DNA of 64,000 bases from Hymenobacter lucidus (GCF_020447265.1 NZ_JAJADR010000001.1:1426001-1490000), one strand, 5' to 3'. Positions 43,032-52,372 are shown, numbered from the stretch's first letter. A program made the numbers and translations. Notes: generated by a model from the sequence alone, not told the origin.

Positions 43032-46000
43032 ATGGAAAAAAAGTACTCTTGGCTTATCCTGCTAAGCCTACTACTGCTGGCCGGCCCAGCCAGCCGGGCG
43101 CAATTGCTGTTAGGCTACCAGTTTCAGGCGCAGAGCAGCCCATACGTGCCCCTGGGCACTGGAGCCACCCGTCTGCCGGTGCTGGAAGCCGACGAAGCAC
43201 TCGCCAACAAAGTGCCGCTGGGCTTTACCTTCGTTATGGGAGGCCGCTTCTATACCGATGCCGCGGTTTCGTCGAACGGCTGGCTGGGCCTGACACCCAC
43301 GGTACTGCAGTATCCATCTCCTTCCTCCAGCGGACTGCTATCCGGCGGGGGCGGCAACAGCCATCATACCATTGCGCCCCTCTGGGCCGACCTCGACGGA
43401 CAGGGCGGCTCGGCCTGGTACCAAACGACGGGAGCCGCGCCCAACCGGGTGTTTACCATGGAGTGGCGTGAATACCGCTGGGACCGGCTGGCCACGCAGC
43501 CCGTCGTGTCATTTCAGGCCCGGCTCTACGAAGGCTCCAACCGAATTGAGTTTAGCTACCGGGCGGAAGCCGGCAGCGTCAGCAGTGGCAGCGGCAGCTA
43601 CACCTCTGATGCCCGCGCCGGCCTTACTATCCTGAATTATTCCACCGGCCTTCACTCCCCTATTATGATCGGGGGGCTGGGCACGGCCCCGCAGCTGAAC
43701 CCGGCCGACAGGAGTGGCACGCTAGTGAAACCCGCTACCGGCCAGCTCTACCAGTTCAGCCCCACTCCGAATACCATTCCGGCCTGCGCCGCCCCGTATT
43801 ATTCTGTGCTGGGGCGCCTGGGCCAAACCACGGCCCGGGTCGACTGGTCTATCAACCCACAGGTAGCCAGCGGTATTCCCCGGGTGCACTACGGTCCCCG
43901 CGGCTTTGTGCTGGGCAGCGCCGCCGACCGGATAGCACCCGGGTTGCCCGGCGACTCCGCCCACCTGACGGGGCTGGTCCCCGATACCGATTACGAGTTC
44001 CTGGTTGAGACGGACTGCGGCACTACCACGGCGCCCGGCCGCACCAGCCGCACGGCCTTCCGGACTTACACGCCCCCCTCCAACGACGAAGGCCACCGGG
44101 CCCTCTGGCTCCCGGTACTAGGGGCCCAGCAGCAGGCTTACCTCACGCCGGGCTTCACCGAAAATGCTTCTACTTCCCTGCCCGCCAGCACCAGTTGCAC
44201 CCAGCCCGCCGGAAGGGTGCGCGACGTCTGGTATGCCTTTCGGGCCACGGAAGCCAACCACCGGGTGGTGGTCAGCACGGGCGGGCAGCCGGGCACCTTT
44301 GTGCTGGAGCTGCGCAACGGCTATGGCGGCAGTTCGCAGGCCATAGCTTGTGCCACGAGCCCCACGCCTATGCAAGTCGGCGGACTGGTGCCGGGGCAGC
44401 CATATTTCATTCGGGTTTATCCGCTTACTTCCTATTCCTACTTCGAAGTAGGGGTACTCTCGGGTAGCTCCGTACCGCCGGCCAACGACAACTGCGCCAA
44501 TGCCCAGCTCCTGCCCGTAGCATCGGAGCCCGGCGGCCTGCCGCCAGCCAGCGGCACGGTCCGCAATGCGACGCCCAGTAACCTTGGGCCCGGCGGTATC
44601 GGATCGTGCGGGCTGGGCGGTGGTGCTTCCAAAGACGTTTTTTATCAGTTTGTGGCGCCGGGTCCTGGCGCCGAAGTCCAGTTTGCCCCGGCATTTCAGG
44701 CCGGCGTAGACGTGATGAGCAGCTGCGGCGGCGCCCAGTCGAACTACCAGAATTGCATGCTCGTACCCGGCGGCAAGCTGGGCCGCCTGGCCCTTACCGG
44801 CCTCACGCCGGGTGCCACCTATTTCCTGCGCGTGTACAACCAGCAGGAAACCGTTGTGCTGCAGGATGCTACCTTCTCTATTAGCGTAAGCGCCCCCGCA
44901 TCAGCGCCGGCCAACGATGCCTGTGCCGGCGCGCTGCCGCTCCCCGTGACGCCGCCCGCTGTCGTGGGCGCTACGGGCACGTTGCTGGGCGCAACTTCCT
45001 CGGGGGTGCAGCCACCCACTACCCTGTGCTACGCCGCCCCCAGCAGCGGCAACCCCTACACAGCCCCCAGTACGGCGCGCGACGTGTGGTACCAGTTTAC
45101 CGCCACTGCTCCCCGCCATGCGCTGCAGCTTCATTCTACCTGCGACGCGGTTCTGGAAGTGATGAGCACTAGTGGAGGTACTCCCTGTGCTTCTTCAGCC
45201 ACGGTGCAGCGCCTGGCCTGCGCCCTGGCCCGGGCCACCGACCCAAACTACGTCGGAGCGGCCCCGCCGCTACCGGGGCGACTGTTGCTGAATGACTTAG
45301 TGGTAGGCGATACGTATTGGGTGCGGGTATTCGAGCTGAGCGACCCTACCGCTATCCGGCCAGCTGGCAAAACTTCGTTTACTCTGAGCTTGAACGCCTG
45401 GGAAGTGCCCGCCAATGACGAGCCCGCCCAAGCCGTACCCGTTACGCCTTCCGCCACTCAGCAGCCGTGTGCTGCCAGCGTCCAGTTTTCGTTGGATGGA
45501 GCTACGCCCACGTTTCCAGCTGCTTCTGGCAACTCCTGGACGGAGCGCGACGTGTGGTTTTCGTTTGTCGCGCCGCCCGCCCCGGCTGGCAAAACCTACG
45601 CGACGGTGATACTGCGCCTTGGGGAAGATGAAGAGCACATGCTGCATGGCGGCGTACAGCTGCGCGAAGGCACTACCGCCACTTCGGCCATCTTGGCTGC
45701 CGACGGCTGGTCTAGCGCGATTCGCCTGCTGCGTCCCGGCTTCTCGTATACGCGCCTGACGCCCGGCACCACGTATTATCTACGCTTCTTCAGTTCCCTG
45801 CCCAACCCTGAGCCTCTGACCCGGTTTAGCTTCTGCTTTTCCACGGGTATTAACGATGAGCCGTGTGATGCCGTGCCGCTACCACTTAGCGCTACGGGCC
45901 AATGCCTGCAGCCGGTACAGGGCACCACATTCGCGGCCACCAAGAGCACTATTAACGCCGGGCTACGCCTGCCCGTGCCCAACTGCGGCGACGGAACGGC

Positions 46001-46595
46001 CTCCGCGTATGACGTTTGGTACAGCGTAGTGCCAACGACAACGGCTTTCACCCTGCACACGGATGATGTAACAGTGGGCCTGGCCCGACTGTATCAGCCG
46101 GTAGCAGGCTCTTGCAGCGGGGCTATGCAGCTGGTAAGTTGCCAGAGCAGCCACGGCGCCGCCAACCAGAGGCGGGCACTGGGCACCGTCTTCTTCGACA
46201 ACCTGACGGCTGGGCAGACTTATTATCTAGCCGTGTCGAACAGCGGCAGCGGGTTAGACCCTATCGGCCCTTTTACTCTGTGCGGCCAAACTGGTATCAC
46301 CTTGCCCACGCGCGCTAAAGCCGTTGCTCACCCATTGAACGTGTGGCCTAACCCGGTGGCCATCGGAGAGCAGCTGCAAGTGCGGCTGCCCGATGCTCTA
46401 CCGCTGAACACCCGCGTGCGAGTAGAGTGGCTCTCGACCCTGGGGCAAACGCTGCCCGAAGCAGGGGAAGAGCATGCCGCGGCCGATGGCGTGCTGCACC
46501 TGACTACGGCGGGCCGGGCGGCGGGCCTATATCTGCTGCGGTTGTGGTTGCCTTCGGGTCAGCCGCTGCCGGTACACCGGGTTTTTCTGCGTTAA
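43032..46595 (+). CDS. Large secreted multidomain protein (FN3, PPAND repeats) with T9SS tail
   Basis: An 1187-residue exported protein. A signal peptide (residues 1-24) is followed by an N-terminal domain of about 220 residues with NGWLGL, a fibronectin type III-like module (about 255-345, ending DYEFLVETDCG) and four beta-sandwich modules, each introduced by a PPANDNCANA-like motif (variants APANDACAGA, VPANDEPAQA and INDEPCDAVP) and carrying the recurring element RDVWYxFxA. A T9SS sorting domain closes the protein (NVWPNPVAIGEQLQV). The modules resemble pre-peptidase or carbohydrate-binding folds; an adhesive or substrate-binding surface role is inferred. The ATG at 43032 follows a recognisable promoter. 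Confidence 0.85.
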   Translation: MEKKYSWLILLSLLLLAGPASRAQLLLGYQFQAQSSPYVPLGTGATRLPVLEADEALANKVPLGFTFVMGGRFYTDAAVSSNGWLGLTPTVLQYPSPSSSGLLSGGGGNSHHTIAPLWADLDGQGGSAWYQTTGAAPNRVFTMEWREYRWDRLATQPVVSFQARLYEGSNRIEFSYRAEAGSVSSGSGSYTSDARAGLTILNYSTGLHSPIMIGGLGTAPQLNPADRSGTLVKPATGQLYQFSPTPNTIPACAAPYYSVLGRLGQTTARVDWSINPQVASGIPRVHYGPRGFVLGSAADRIAPGLPGDSAHLTGLVPDTDYEFLVETDCGTTTAPGRTSRTAFRTYTPPSNDEGHRALWLPVLGAQQQAYLTPGFTENASTSLPASTSCTQPAGRVRDVWYAFRATEANHRVVVSTGGQPGTFVLELRNGYGGSSQAIACATSPTPMQVGGLVPGQPYFIRVYPLTSYSYFEVGVLSGSSVPPANDNCANAQLLPVASEPGGLPPASGTVRNATPSNLGPGGIGSCGLGGGASKDVFYQFVAPGPGAEVQFAPAFQAGVDVMSSCGGAQSNYQNCMLVPGGKLGRLALTGLTPGATYFLRVYNQQETVVLQDATFSISVSAPASAPANDACAGALPLPVTPPAVVGATGTLLGATSSGVQPPTTLCYAAPSSGNPYTAPSTARDVWYQFTATAPRHALQLHSTCDAVLEVMSTSGGTPCASSATVQRLACALARATDPNYVGAAPPLPGRLLLNDLVVGDTYWVRVFELSDPTAIRPAGKTSFTLSLNAWEVPANDEPAQAVPVTPSATQQPCAASVQFSLDGATPTFPAASGNSWTERDVWFSFVAPPAPAGKTYATVILRLGEDEEHMLHGGVQLREGTTATSAILAADGWSSAIRLLRPGFSYTRLTPGTTYYLRFFSSLPNPEPLTRFSFCFSTGINDEPCDAVPLPLSATGQCLQPVQGTTFAATKSTINAGLRLPVPNCGDGTASAYDVWYSVVPTTTAFTLHTDDVTVGLARLYQPVAGSCSGAMQLVSCQSSHGAANQRRALGTVFFDNLTAGQTYYLAVSNSGSGLDPIGPFTLCGQTGITLPTRAKAVAHPLNVWPNPVAIGEQLQVRLPDALPLNTRVRVEWLSTLGQTLPEAGEEHAAADGVLHLTTAGRAAGLYLLRLWLPSGQPLPVHRVFLR

Positions 46596-46606
46596 GCTAT
46601 TCTGGT

Positions 46607-46654
46607 GAAAAGAGAAAGGGCCTGCTGAGACATCAGCAGGCCCTTTCTCTTTTC
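46607..46654. terminator. Bidirectional terminator between FN3 gene and scoB
   Basis: A perfect 22-bp stem (46607-46628 and 46633-46654; core AAAGGGCCTGCTGA) with a 4-nt GACA loop lies between convergent genes. Confidence 0.92.
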
Positions 46655-46669
46655 GGATGGAAGGCTAAA

Positions 46670-47329
46670 CTACACGCCCTGCATTTCGGGTACACCGGCC
46701 GCTGGAATCACCAGCTTGCCGGCCGTAGCCGCCTGAATCTGCTCCACGCTCACGCCGGGGGCCCGCTCGCGCAGCACGAAGCCGTCGGGTGTCACGTCGA
46801 GCACGGCCAGTTCCGTTACTATTTTCTTCACGCAGCGCAGCCCCGTAATGGGCAGCGTGCAGGCGGGTAGCAGCTTGCTGCTACCGTCGCGGGCCACGTG
46901 CTGCATGGCCACGATGATGTTTTTGGCCGAGGCTACCAGGTCCATGGCACCGCCCATACCCTTTACCATCTTGCCCGGAATCTTCCAGTTGGCAATGTCG
47001 CCGTTTTCGGACACCTCCATGGCGCCCAGAATCGTCAAATCGACGTGCTCCCCGCGAATCATGCCGAACGAGTCGGCCGAGCTGAAGAGGCTGGAGCCGG
47101 GCAGGGTGGTTACCGTCTGCTTACCGGCGTTGATGAGGTCGGGGTCTACTTCGGCGTCGGTGGGGAAGGGGCCCATGCCCAGCAGGCCGTTTTCGGACTG
47201 CAGCACCACGTTGATGCCCTCAGGAATGTAGTTGGCCACCAGCGTGGGAATGCCGATGCCAAGGTTGACGTAGGAGTTGTTCTGTACTTCCTGCGCGATG
47301 CGCCGGGCAATGCCGTGTTTGTCTAGCAT
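46670..47329 (-). CDS. scoB: 3-oxoacid CoA-transferase subunit B
   Basis: Beta subunit of succinyl-CoA:3-ketoacid CoA-transferase, which moves CoA between succinate and acetoacetate in ketone-body and branched amino-acid breakdown. The protein is 219 residues with the catalytic Glu in [10 protein letters not shown] near residue 50 and the family segments [15 protein letters not shown] and GGAMDLV. The ATG at 47329 gives [14 protein letters not shown]; the longer frame would read through the inverted repeat upstream. It is encoded downstream of scoA on the same strand, the two separated by a stutter-type hairpin. Confidence 0.93.
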   Translation of the reverse strand: MLDKHGIARRIAQEVQNNSYVNLGIGIPTLVANYIPEGINVVLQSENGLLGMGPFPTDAEVDPDLINAGKQTVTTLPGSSLFSSADSFGMIRGEHVDLTILGAMEVSENGDIANWKIPGKMVKGMGGAMDLVASAKNIIVAMQHVARDGSSKLLPACTLPITGLRCVKKIVTELAVLDVTPDGFVLRERAPGVSVEQIQAATAGKLVIPAAGVPEMQGV

Positions 47330-47334
47330 ATTAT

Positions 47335-47450
47335 TAATGTGCTGAAGTGCTAATGTGAAAATGTGGGAAATGATTGGAAAGAGGTGCCGAAATGAGCGAC
47401 AAGCAAACAAGCCTTTAGCACATCAGCACATTTCTCACAATCGCACATTA
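47335..47450 (-). repeat. Stutter inverted repeat between scoA and scoB (TAATGTGC words)
   Basis: On the plus strand 47335-47366 is built from TAATGTGC and AAGTGC words, and 47416-47450 is its imperfect complement. In the gene direction the first arm begins with the scoA stop codon itself (TAATGTGCG), and the second, G-poor arm ends 5 bp before the scoB ATG. A near copy of the 47335 arm follows the peptidase gene at 59890, again starting at its stop codon. Confidence 0.6.
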
Positions 47451-48146
47451 GTTTGCCCGTACCGTGCGCTGCTCAATGCGCTTCTCGTAGTTTTTGCCCT
47501 CGAAGATGCGCTGCACGAAAATGCCAGGCGTGTGAATGTGGTTGGGGTCCAGCTCCCCGGCGGGTACCAGCTCTTCCACTTCGGCCACGGTGATTTTGCC
47601 GGCTGTGGCCATCATGGGGTTGAAGTTGCGGGCGGTGCCTTTGAAGATGAGGTTACCAGCCGTGTCGCCCTTCCAAGCTTTCACGAAGGCATAATCGGCG
47701 TGCAGGGCGGTTTCGAGCAGGTACATCTTGCCGTTGAACTCGCGGCTTTCCTTGCCTTCGCCCACCTCGGTGCCGTAGCCGGCCGGGGTGTAGAAGGCCG
47801 GAATGCCCGCCCCGCCGGCCCGGCACCGCTCGGCCAGGGTGCCCTGCGGAATCAGTTCTACTTCCAACTCGCCCGAGAGCAGCTGCCGCTCAAACTCAGC
47901 ATTTTCGCCTACGTAGCTGGAAATCATCTTGCGCACCTGCTTGGTTTGCAGCAACAGCCCGATGCCGAAGTCGTCGACGCCGGCGTTATTGCTGATGCAG
48001 GTGAGGTTGCGCACGCCCAGGCGCAGGATTTCCTGGATGGAGTTTTCGGGAATGCCGCACAGGCCGAAGCCGCCGAGCATCAGCGTCATTCCGTCGGTGA
48101 GGCCGTGCAGGGCAGCCTGGGCATCGGCTACAACTTTATTGATCAT
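47448..48146 (-). CDS. scoA: 3-oxoacid CoA-transferase subunit A
   Basis: Alpha subunit of 3-oxoacid CoA-transferase, 232 residues. The N-terminal glycine-rich CoA-binding motif is [10 protein letters not shown] at residues 25-34, followed by ISNNAGVDD, and [17 protein letters not shown] is the further family signature. It forms the enzyme with the ScoB subunit encoded 118 bp downstream. The gap between the two is much longer than normal for scoAB pairs because of the inverted repeat that occupies it. Confidence 0.94.
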   Translation of the reverse strand: MINKVVADAQAALHGLTDGMTLMLGGFGLCGIPENSIQEILRLGVRNLTCISNNAGVDDFGIGLLLQTKQVRKMISSYVGENAEFERQLLSGELEVELIPQGTLAERCRAGGAGIPAFYTPAGYGTEVGEGKESREFNGKMYLLETALHADYAFVKAWKGDTAGNLIFKGTARNFNPMMATAGKITVAEVEELVPAGELDPNHIHTPGIFVQRIFEGKNYEKRIEQRTVRAN

Positions 48147-48256
48147 AGGGTGGGAAAGGAGGGTTTGCGGGTCGAAAATAGCAGGTTACCCGCGAGTAGG
48201 CGCGGCAACACGCAAAAAAGCTGCCCCGCTACGCCTGTGAACAGCTAGTTTGCCCT

Positions 48257-48307
48257 AAAAAGCAGCAAGTCCGGCCGCCTCTTCATAGGCCACCGGACTT
48301 GCTTTTT
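48257..48307 (-). terminator. Terminator of the ribF operon
   Basis: An 11-bp stem, AGCAAGTCCGG (48264-48274) and CCGGACTTGCT (48293-48303), has A and T flanks. It lies downstream of ribF on the minus strand, beyond the REP-like element. Confidence 0.75.
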
Positions 48308-48330
48308 GTATGTTTTAGAAGAAAAAGAAC

Positions 48331-48427
48331 GTCATTCCACGCTTGCTGAGGAATCTCGCGTGCCATGGTAATCAGATTACCGTGGCAACGTCAGCCCGCG
48401 AGATTCTTCGGTTTCGCTCGGAATGAC
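48331..48427. repeat. REP-like composite palindrome
   Basis: Three nested stems are seen: GTCATTCC/GGAATGAC (48331-48338 and 48420-48427), GAATCTCGCG/CGCGAGATTC (48351-48360 and 48397-48406) and GCCATGGTAATC/GATTACCGTGGC (48362-48373 and 48375-48386, one wobble). It is similar in outer motif to the element at 59919. It probably belongs to a repeated intergenic family. Confidence 0.6.
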
Positions 48428-48447
48428 ATTCTATGGTAGACGTTGCC

Positions 48448-49401
48448 TCAGCCGCCTACCAAATGTTGGCGGGCCGCCTCGGCGTCCTGAGCCAGCTGGG
48501 CTTTCAGCGCATCGAGGCCGTCGAACTTCTGCTCGTTGCGCAGGCGGGCTACCAGCTGCACCGTGAGCGGCTGGTCGTACAGGTCACCGTCGAAGTCGAG
48601 CAGGTGAGTTTCCACGGTCTGGTCGAGGTTGCCGGCCACGGTGGGGCGCACCCCGATGTTGAGCATGGCCTGGTGGTGGGTGCCGGCCGCCGTGGTGGCC
48701 ATTACGGCATACACACCCCGGGCCGGAACCAGCTTCAGGGGCTCTTCCACGCGCATATTGGCCGTGGGAAAGCCGATGGTGCGGCCCAACTGCCGCCCGC
48801 GCACTACGGTGCCGGTAAGTGGGTAGCTGTAGCCCAGGTAGCGGTTGGCTGTCAGCACATCACCGGCCAGCAACGCCCGGCGGATGCGGGTGCTGCTCAC
48901 AGCCACGGCGTCCACGTCTTCGCGCGGAATTTCCTCGACACTCATCCCGTAGCGGTCAGCATTCTGGCTCAGGTACTCAAAGCTGCCCTCCCGGTTTTTG
49001 CCAAACCGGTGGTCGTAGCCAATCACCAGCTTACGGGTGCCTACGGTATCGAGCAGAATCTGCTGGATGTACTCTTCGGACGTCAGCTGGGCAAATTCCC
49101 GGGTGAAGGGCACGATGAGCAGGTAGTCGATGCCAAAATCGGCGAGCTGCGCAATGCGTTCCTCCAAAGAAGAAAGCAGGTGCAGATCCATCGGCTGCGG
49201 GTGGGTGGGCGGCGGGGCCAGCACCAGCCGGGGGTGGGGCCAGTAGGTGATAACCACCGAGGGGCCGCCGGTTTGGCGGGCTACTTCCAGCAGTCGCTTC
49301 AGAATCTTCTGGTGCCCCAGGTGCAGGCCGTCGAAGGTGCCAGTCGTGACGCTGGCATTGCCAAGGTGCGGAAACTGCGCCGGGTCACGAAAAACTTGCA
49401 T
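48448..49401 (-). CDS. ribF: Bifunctional riboflavin kinase/FAD synthetase
   Basis: Makes FMN from riboflavin and then FAD. It is a 317-residue cytoplasmic enzyme. The N-terminal adenylyltransferase domain has GTFDGLHLGHQ at residues 21-31, and the C-terminal riboflavin kinase domain starts near residue 180 (GTVVRGRQLGRTIGFPTAN) with NIGVRPTV further on. It is last in the minus-strand run tamB-ftsX-DUF3098-uppP-truB-ribF; the gap from truB is 50 bp. It is followed by a REP-like element and a terminator. Confidence 0.95.
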   Translation of the reverse strand: MQVFRDPAQFPHLGNASVTTGTFDGLHLGHQKILKRLLEVARQTGGPSVVITYWPHPRLVLAPPPTHPQPMDLHLLSSLEERIAQLADFGIDYLLIVPFTREFAQLTSEEYIQQILLDTVGTRKLVIGYDHRFGKNREGSFEYLSQNADRYGMSVEEIPREDVDAVAVSSTRIRRALLAGDVLTANRYLGYSYPLTGTVVRGRQLGRTIGFPTANMRVEEPLKLVPARGVYAVMATTAAGTHHQAMLNIGVRPTVAGNLDQTVETHLLDFDGDLYDQPLTVQLVARLRNEQKFDGLDALKAQLAQDAEAARQHLVGG

Positions 49402-49451
49402 CGGTGGAAAAGGAAAAGAATGGGAGAGAACCAGCCGCGAACCAGCCGGAA

Positions 49452-50264
49452 TTACAAAACGGAATCGGTGGCGTCCGGGGTGCTGTTGGCCTGAAAATAT
49501 TCCAGACCAGCGCGTTGCTCGGGGCGGCGCTGCTTTTGCTGGCGGGGCGGGCGGGCCGCTTCGCCTTCGGGTCGCGGGGGGCGCAGGGCTTCCAGCGTTT
49601 CCATCGTCAGGGCATCTTCCACGCGGTACTCGCCGATGCGGGTGCGCACCAGCTTGGTGAGGTGAGCCCCGCAGCCCAGCTGCTGACCAAAGTCGCGGGC
49701 CAGGCTGCGAATGTAGGTGCCCTTAGTGCACACCACCCGGAACTGCACGTCGGGCAACGCAATGCCGGTCAGTTCAAACTCTTTGATGGTAACTTCCTTG
49801 GACTTGATTTCGGCCGTGTCGCCGCGGCGGGCCACTTCGTAGGCGCGCTCTCCATTTATTTTCACGGCCGAGTATAGTGGCGGCGTTTGCTGAATGAGGC
49901 CGGTGAAAGCCTGCGCGGCGGCGCGAATCTGCTCCTCGGTGATATGCTCGTAGGGCAGCTCGGCATCCACGGGCGTTTCCAGGTCAAAGCTGGGCGTGGT
50001 CTGGCCCAGGCGAAAGGTGCCGGTGTATTCCTTTTCCTGAGCCTGAATCAGGTCAATCTGCTTGGTTTTCTTGCCGGTGCAGAGAATCAACAGGCCGGTA
50101 GCCAGCGGGTCGAGGGTGCCCGCGTGGCCGATTTTCTTGATGCGCAGCGTGTTTTTCACCTTACGTACCACGTCGAACGAGGTCCAGGTCAGAGGCTTGT
50201 CGAGCAGCAGCACCTCGCCGGTTTCAAAGTCGAACGTGCGTTGGGGAGCAGTATCCTGACTCAT
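49452..50264 (-). CDS. truB: tRNA pseudouridine-55 synthase
   Basis: Converts U55 to pseudouridine in the T-loop of tRNAs. The protein is 270 residues with the catalytic Asp at D52 in HAGTLDPLATGLL, the N-terminal LLLDKPLTWTSFDVVRK and YSAVKINGERAYE. The last 45 residues form a basic Pro/Arg-rich tail instead of a PUA domain. Its ATG overlaps the uppP stop by 4 bp, so the two are translationally coupled. Confidence 0.96.
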   Translation of the reverse strand: MSQDTAPQRTFDFETGEVLLLDKPLTWTSFDVVRKVKNTLRIKKIGHAGTLDPLATGLLILCTGKKTKQIDLIQAQEKEYTGTFRLGQTTPSFDLETPVDAELPYEHITEEQIRAAAQAFTGLIQQTPPLYSAVKINGERAYEVARRGDTAEIKSKEVTIKEFELTGIALPDVQFRVVCTKGTYIRSLARDFGQQLGCGAHLTKLVRTRIGEYRVEDALTMETLEALRPPRPEGEAARPPRQQKQRRPEQRAGLEYFQANSTPDATDSVL

Positions 50265-51049
50265 ATCAGTTGCAGATTAATGCCCAGGGCAATCATCACC
50301 AGAATGGTAACGCCCACAATGATGCGGTAGAAGCCAAAGGCGCGGAAGCCGAACTTCGACACGAAATTCACGAACGAGTTGACGGCCAGCAGCGCCACGA
50401 TAAAGGCCACCACGTTGCCAAAAACCAGCACCTTGATGTCGCCGGCCAGTGGTGCGTTTACCTTGTAGGTTTTGTACATCTCGTAGGCCGTAATAACGAA
50501 CATGGTGGGTACAGCCAGCAGAAAGGAGAAGTCGGCGGCCGAGCGACGGTCGAAGCCCTGGGCCAGGCCACCCACAATGGTAGCCGCCGAGCGCGACACG
50601 CCGGGCACCAGCGCCAGGCACTGAAACAGGCCGATTTTGAGGGCCTGCAGGGTGCTGGGCGTGGTCACCTGCTTGCGCGACTCGCTAAACCACTTGTCCA
50701 CAAACAGCAGCACGATGCCGCCCACTACCAGCGACGAGGCCACGACCGTCACGCTTTTCAGCAGCTCGGCAATGACGTCTTTGAGCAGGAAGCCCAGTAA
50801 GCCGAAAGGCACAAACGCCACGGCCAGCTTCACATAAAAGTCGAAGCTCTGCAGGAAGCGCCGCCAGTAGAGCACCACCACCGACAGGATAGCGCCAAAC
50901 TGGATGGACGTAATGTAAGTTTCAGTGAATGGTAACTGGCCGATACCGAGCAGGTTGGCCACGATAATCATGTGGCCGGTGCTGGAAACGGGTAAGAATT
51001 CGGTTAAGCCTTCGACGATGGCCAGAATCAGGGCGTGCCAGTAGCTCAT
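50261..51049 (-). CDS. uppP: Undecaprenyl-diphosphatase
   Basis: BacA/UppP membrane phosphatase that recycles undecaprenyl diphosphate for peptidoglycan and other envelope glycans. The protein is 262 residues with about eight helices. The catalytic motifs are EGLTEFLPVSSTGHM (residues 13-27) and PGVSRSAATI near residue 150. It starts directly after the stop of the DUF3098 gene and overlaps truB by 4 bp, forming one transcription unit. Confidence 0.95.
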   Translation of the reverse strand: MSYWHALILAIVEGLTEFLPVSSTGHMIIVANLLGIGQLPFTETYITSIQFGAILSVVVLYWRRFLQSFDFYVKLAVAFVPFGLLGFLLKDVIAELLKSVTVVASSLVVGGIVLLFVDKWFSESRKQVTTPSTLQALKIGLFQCLALVPGVSRSAATIVGGLAQGFDRRSAADFSFLLAVPTMFVITAYEMYKTYKVNAPLAGDIKVLVFGNVVAFIVALLAVNSFVNFVSKFGFRAFGFYRIIVGVTILVMIALGINLQLI

Positions 51050-51379
51050 CTAGGGGCGCTTGTAGGTAGGAGCCGCAGTAGGGGCAGGTGCAGCCGGAGC
51101 TACGGGCGCGCCGTACTGGGGCGCGGTTTCGGCGCGCGTGATGGGGTCGGTGGCAATGGGAGCGGGGCCACCGGGCTTGGCCATAATGGCCCAGAACTCG
51201 ATGATAAAGCCCACCGCCAGCAGAATCGGGCCCAGGGTAATGCCCAGGAATCCTTCCCCGTAGTCGGCCGAATCGAGCGTCATCGTGATGAAGCCGGCGG
51301 CCAGAATGGCCAGGCCCACCCACATCAGGCGGTAGTTGCGCGGCCCGAAGGCGAAGCGGGGAGTTTGAGTCGGTTCCAT
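51050..51379 (-). CDS. DUF3098 membrane protein
   Basis: A 109-residue protein with two helices (about residues 17-37 and 45-65), an N-terminal FAFGPRNYRLMWVG segment, and an Ala/Pro-rich cytoplasmic tail (residues 70-109). DUF3098 genes lie between ftsX and uppP in many Bacteroidota, which suggests a role near cell division or envelope synthesis, but none is known. It abuts uppP with no gap. A perfect 32-bp inverted repeat lies just upstream of its start. Confidence 0.88.
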   Translation of the reverse strand: MEPTQTPRFAFGPRNYRLMWVGLAILAAGFITMTLDSADYGEGFLGITLGPILLAVGFIIEFWAIMAKPGGPAPIATDPITRAETAPQYGAPVAPAAPAPTAAPTYKRP

Positions 51380-51385
51380 ATTAGG

Positions 51386-51468
51386 TTAGTTGTTAGTTGC
51401 TGGTTGTCAGTTGTTAGGTTATGCTGATGCCAGTCTCTAACAACTGACAACCAGCAACTAACAACTAA
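51386..51468 (-). repeat. Perfect 32-bp stutter inverted repeat between ftsX and DUF3098
   Basis: The arms 51386-51417 and 51437-51468 are exact complements with a 19-nt loop. Each arm is made of variants of TTAGTTG/GGTTGTC words. In the gene direction the first arm lies 5 bp after the ftsX stop and the second, CA-rich arm ends 6 bp before the DUF3098 ATG. No T-run follows, so it is not a standard terminator. Confidence 0.85.
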
Positions 51469-51473
51469 AAGAG

Positions 51474-52367
51474 TTAATACAAATCATCGAGCGACATGCC
51501 CAGATACTTGCGTACGGCGCGGTAAGAGCTCAGAAAGCCGATGCCGCAGCCCAGCAGCACCATGCCCACCATCAGGGCCCCAATCATCCGCTCGTCGCGC
51601 AGCAGGCGCAATTCCTCCAGCTGCAGGTAGGCGTATTGGAGCAACGCCAGCAGCAGCAGCGCGGCAATGGCGCCGCTGGCAAAGCCCTGCCAGGTGGCCC
51701 GCCGCAGAAACGGCCGCTGAATGAAAAAGGAGGTGGCCCCCACCAGCTGCATGCTTCGAATCAGGAAGCGCTGCGAGAAAAGGGCCAGCTTGATAGTGTT
51801 GTTGATAAGCACTGTAACCACCAGCGTGAGCACCAGCGCAAAGCCCAGCAGTACCAGACTGATCTTGCGCAGGTTCTTGTTCACCGAGTCGATAAAGCTC
51901 TGCACGTATTCCACCTCAAACACGCCTGGCTCGGCCCGCAGCTCCTGCACGATACGCCGCATCTGGGTAGAGTCGGTATATTCGGCGCTGATTTTCAGTA
52001 GGTAAGCATCCCGCAGCGGATTGTCGCCCAAGAACTGCTCGGGGTCTTCGCCGGTTTGGTCCAGAAACTGCTTAGCGCCTTCCTCTTTGGAGAGAAACCG
52101 CACCTGGGGCTGGTCGTTCTTGTAGGCAATGTACTTTTTGCGGCTCAAATCCTGCTGCAACCGCAGAAGCTGGGTTTCGGGCAGGTCCCGGTCGAGGTAC
52201 ACCTGCATTTCGATGTTTTCCTTGACCAGGTTGCTGAGCTTGTGAGCGTGAATCAGCAGCAGGCCAAACAACCCGATAACCAGCAACGACAGCGTGATGC
52301 TGAACACTACCATCAAATGTGGGTAGCTGCCGAGCTTTTTCTTACGTGTCGGGCGGTTTTGGGCCAT
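51474..52367 (-). CDS. ftsX: Cell division protein FtsX
   Basis: Permease-like partner of the FtsE ATPase, which activates septal peptidoglycan hydrolases. The protein is 297 residues: a basic N-terminus (RPTRKKKLGS), helix 1 at about 18-40, a periplasmic domain to about 165, then three helices and the C-terminal signature YRAVRKYLGMSLDDLY. FtsE is not encoded in this window. A -7-like box (TACCTTTG on the minus strand) sits 5 bp before the ATG, so a very short leader is possible. Confidence 0.93.
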   Translation of the reverse strand: MAQNRPTRKKKLGSYPHLMVVFSITLSLLVIGLFGLLLIHAHKLSNLVKENIEMQVYLDRDLPETQLLRLQQDLSRKKYIAYKNDQPQVRFLSKEEGAKQFLDQTGEDPEQFLGDNPLRDAYLLKISAEYTDSTQMRRIVQELRAEPGVFEVEYVQSFIDSVNKNLRKISLVLLGFALVLTLVVTVLINNTIKLALFSQRFLIRSMQLVGATSFFIQRPFLRRATWQGFASGAIAALLLLALLQYAYLQLEELRLLRDERMIGALMVGMVLLGCGIGFLSSYRAVRKYLGMSLDDLY

Positions 52368-52372
52368 GCGGG

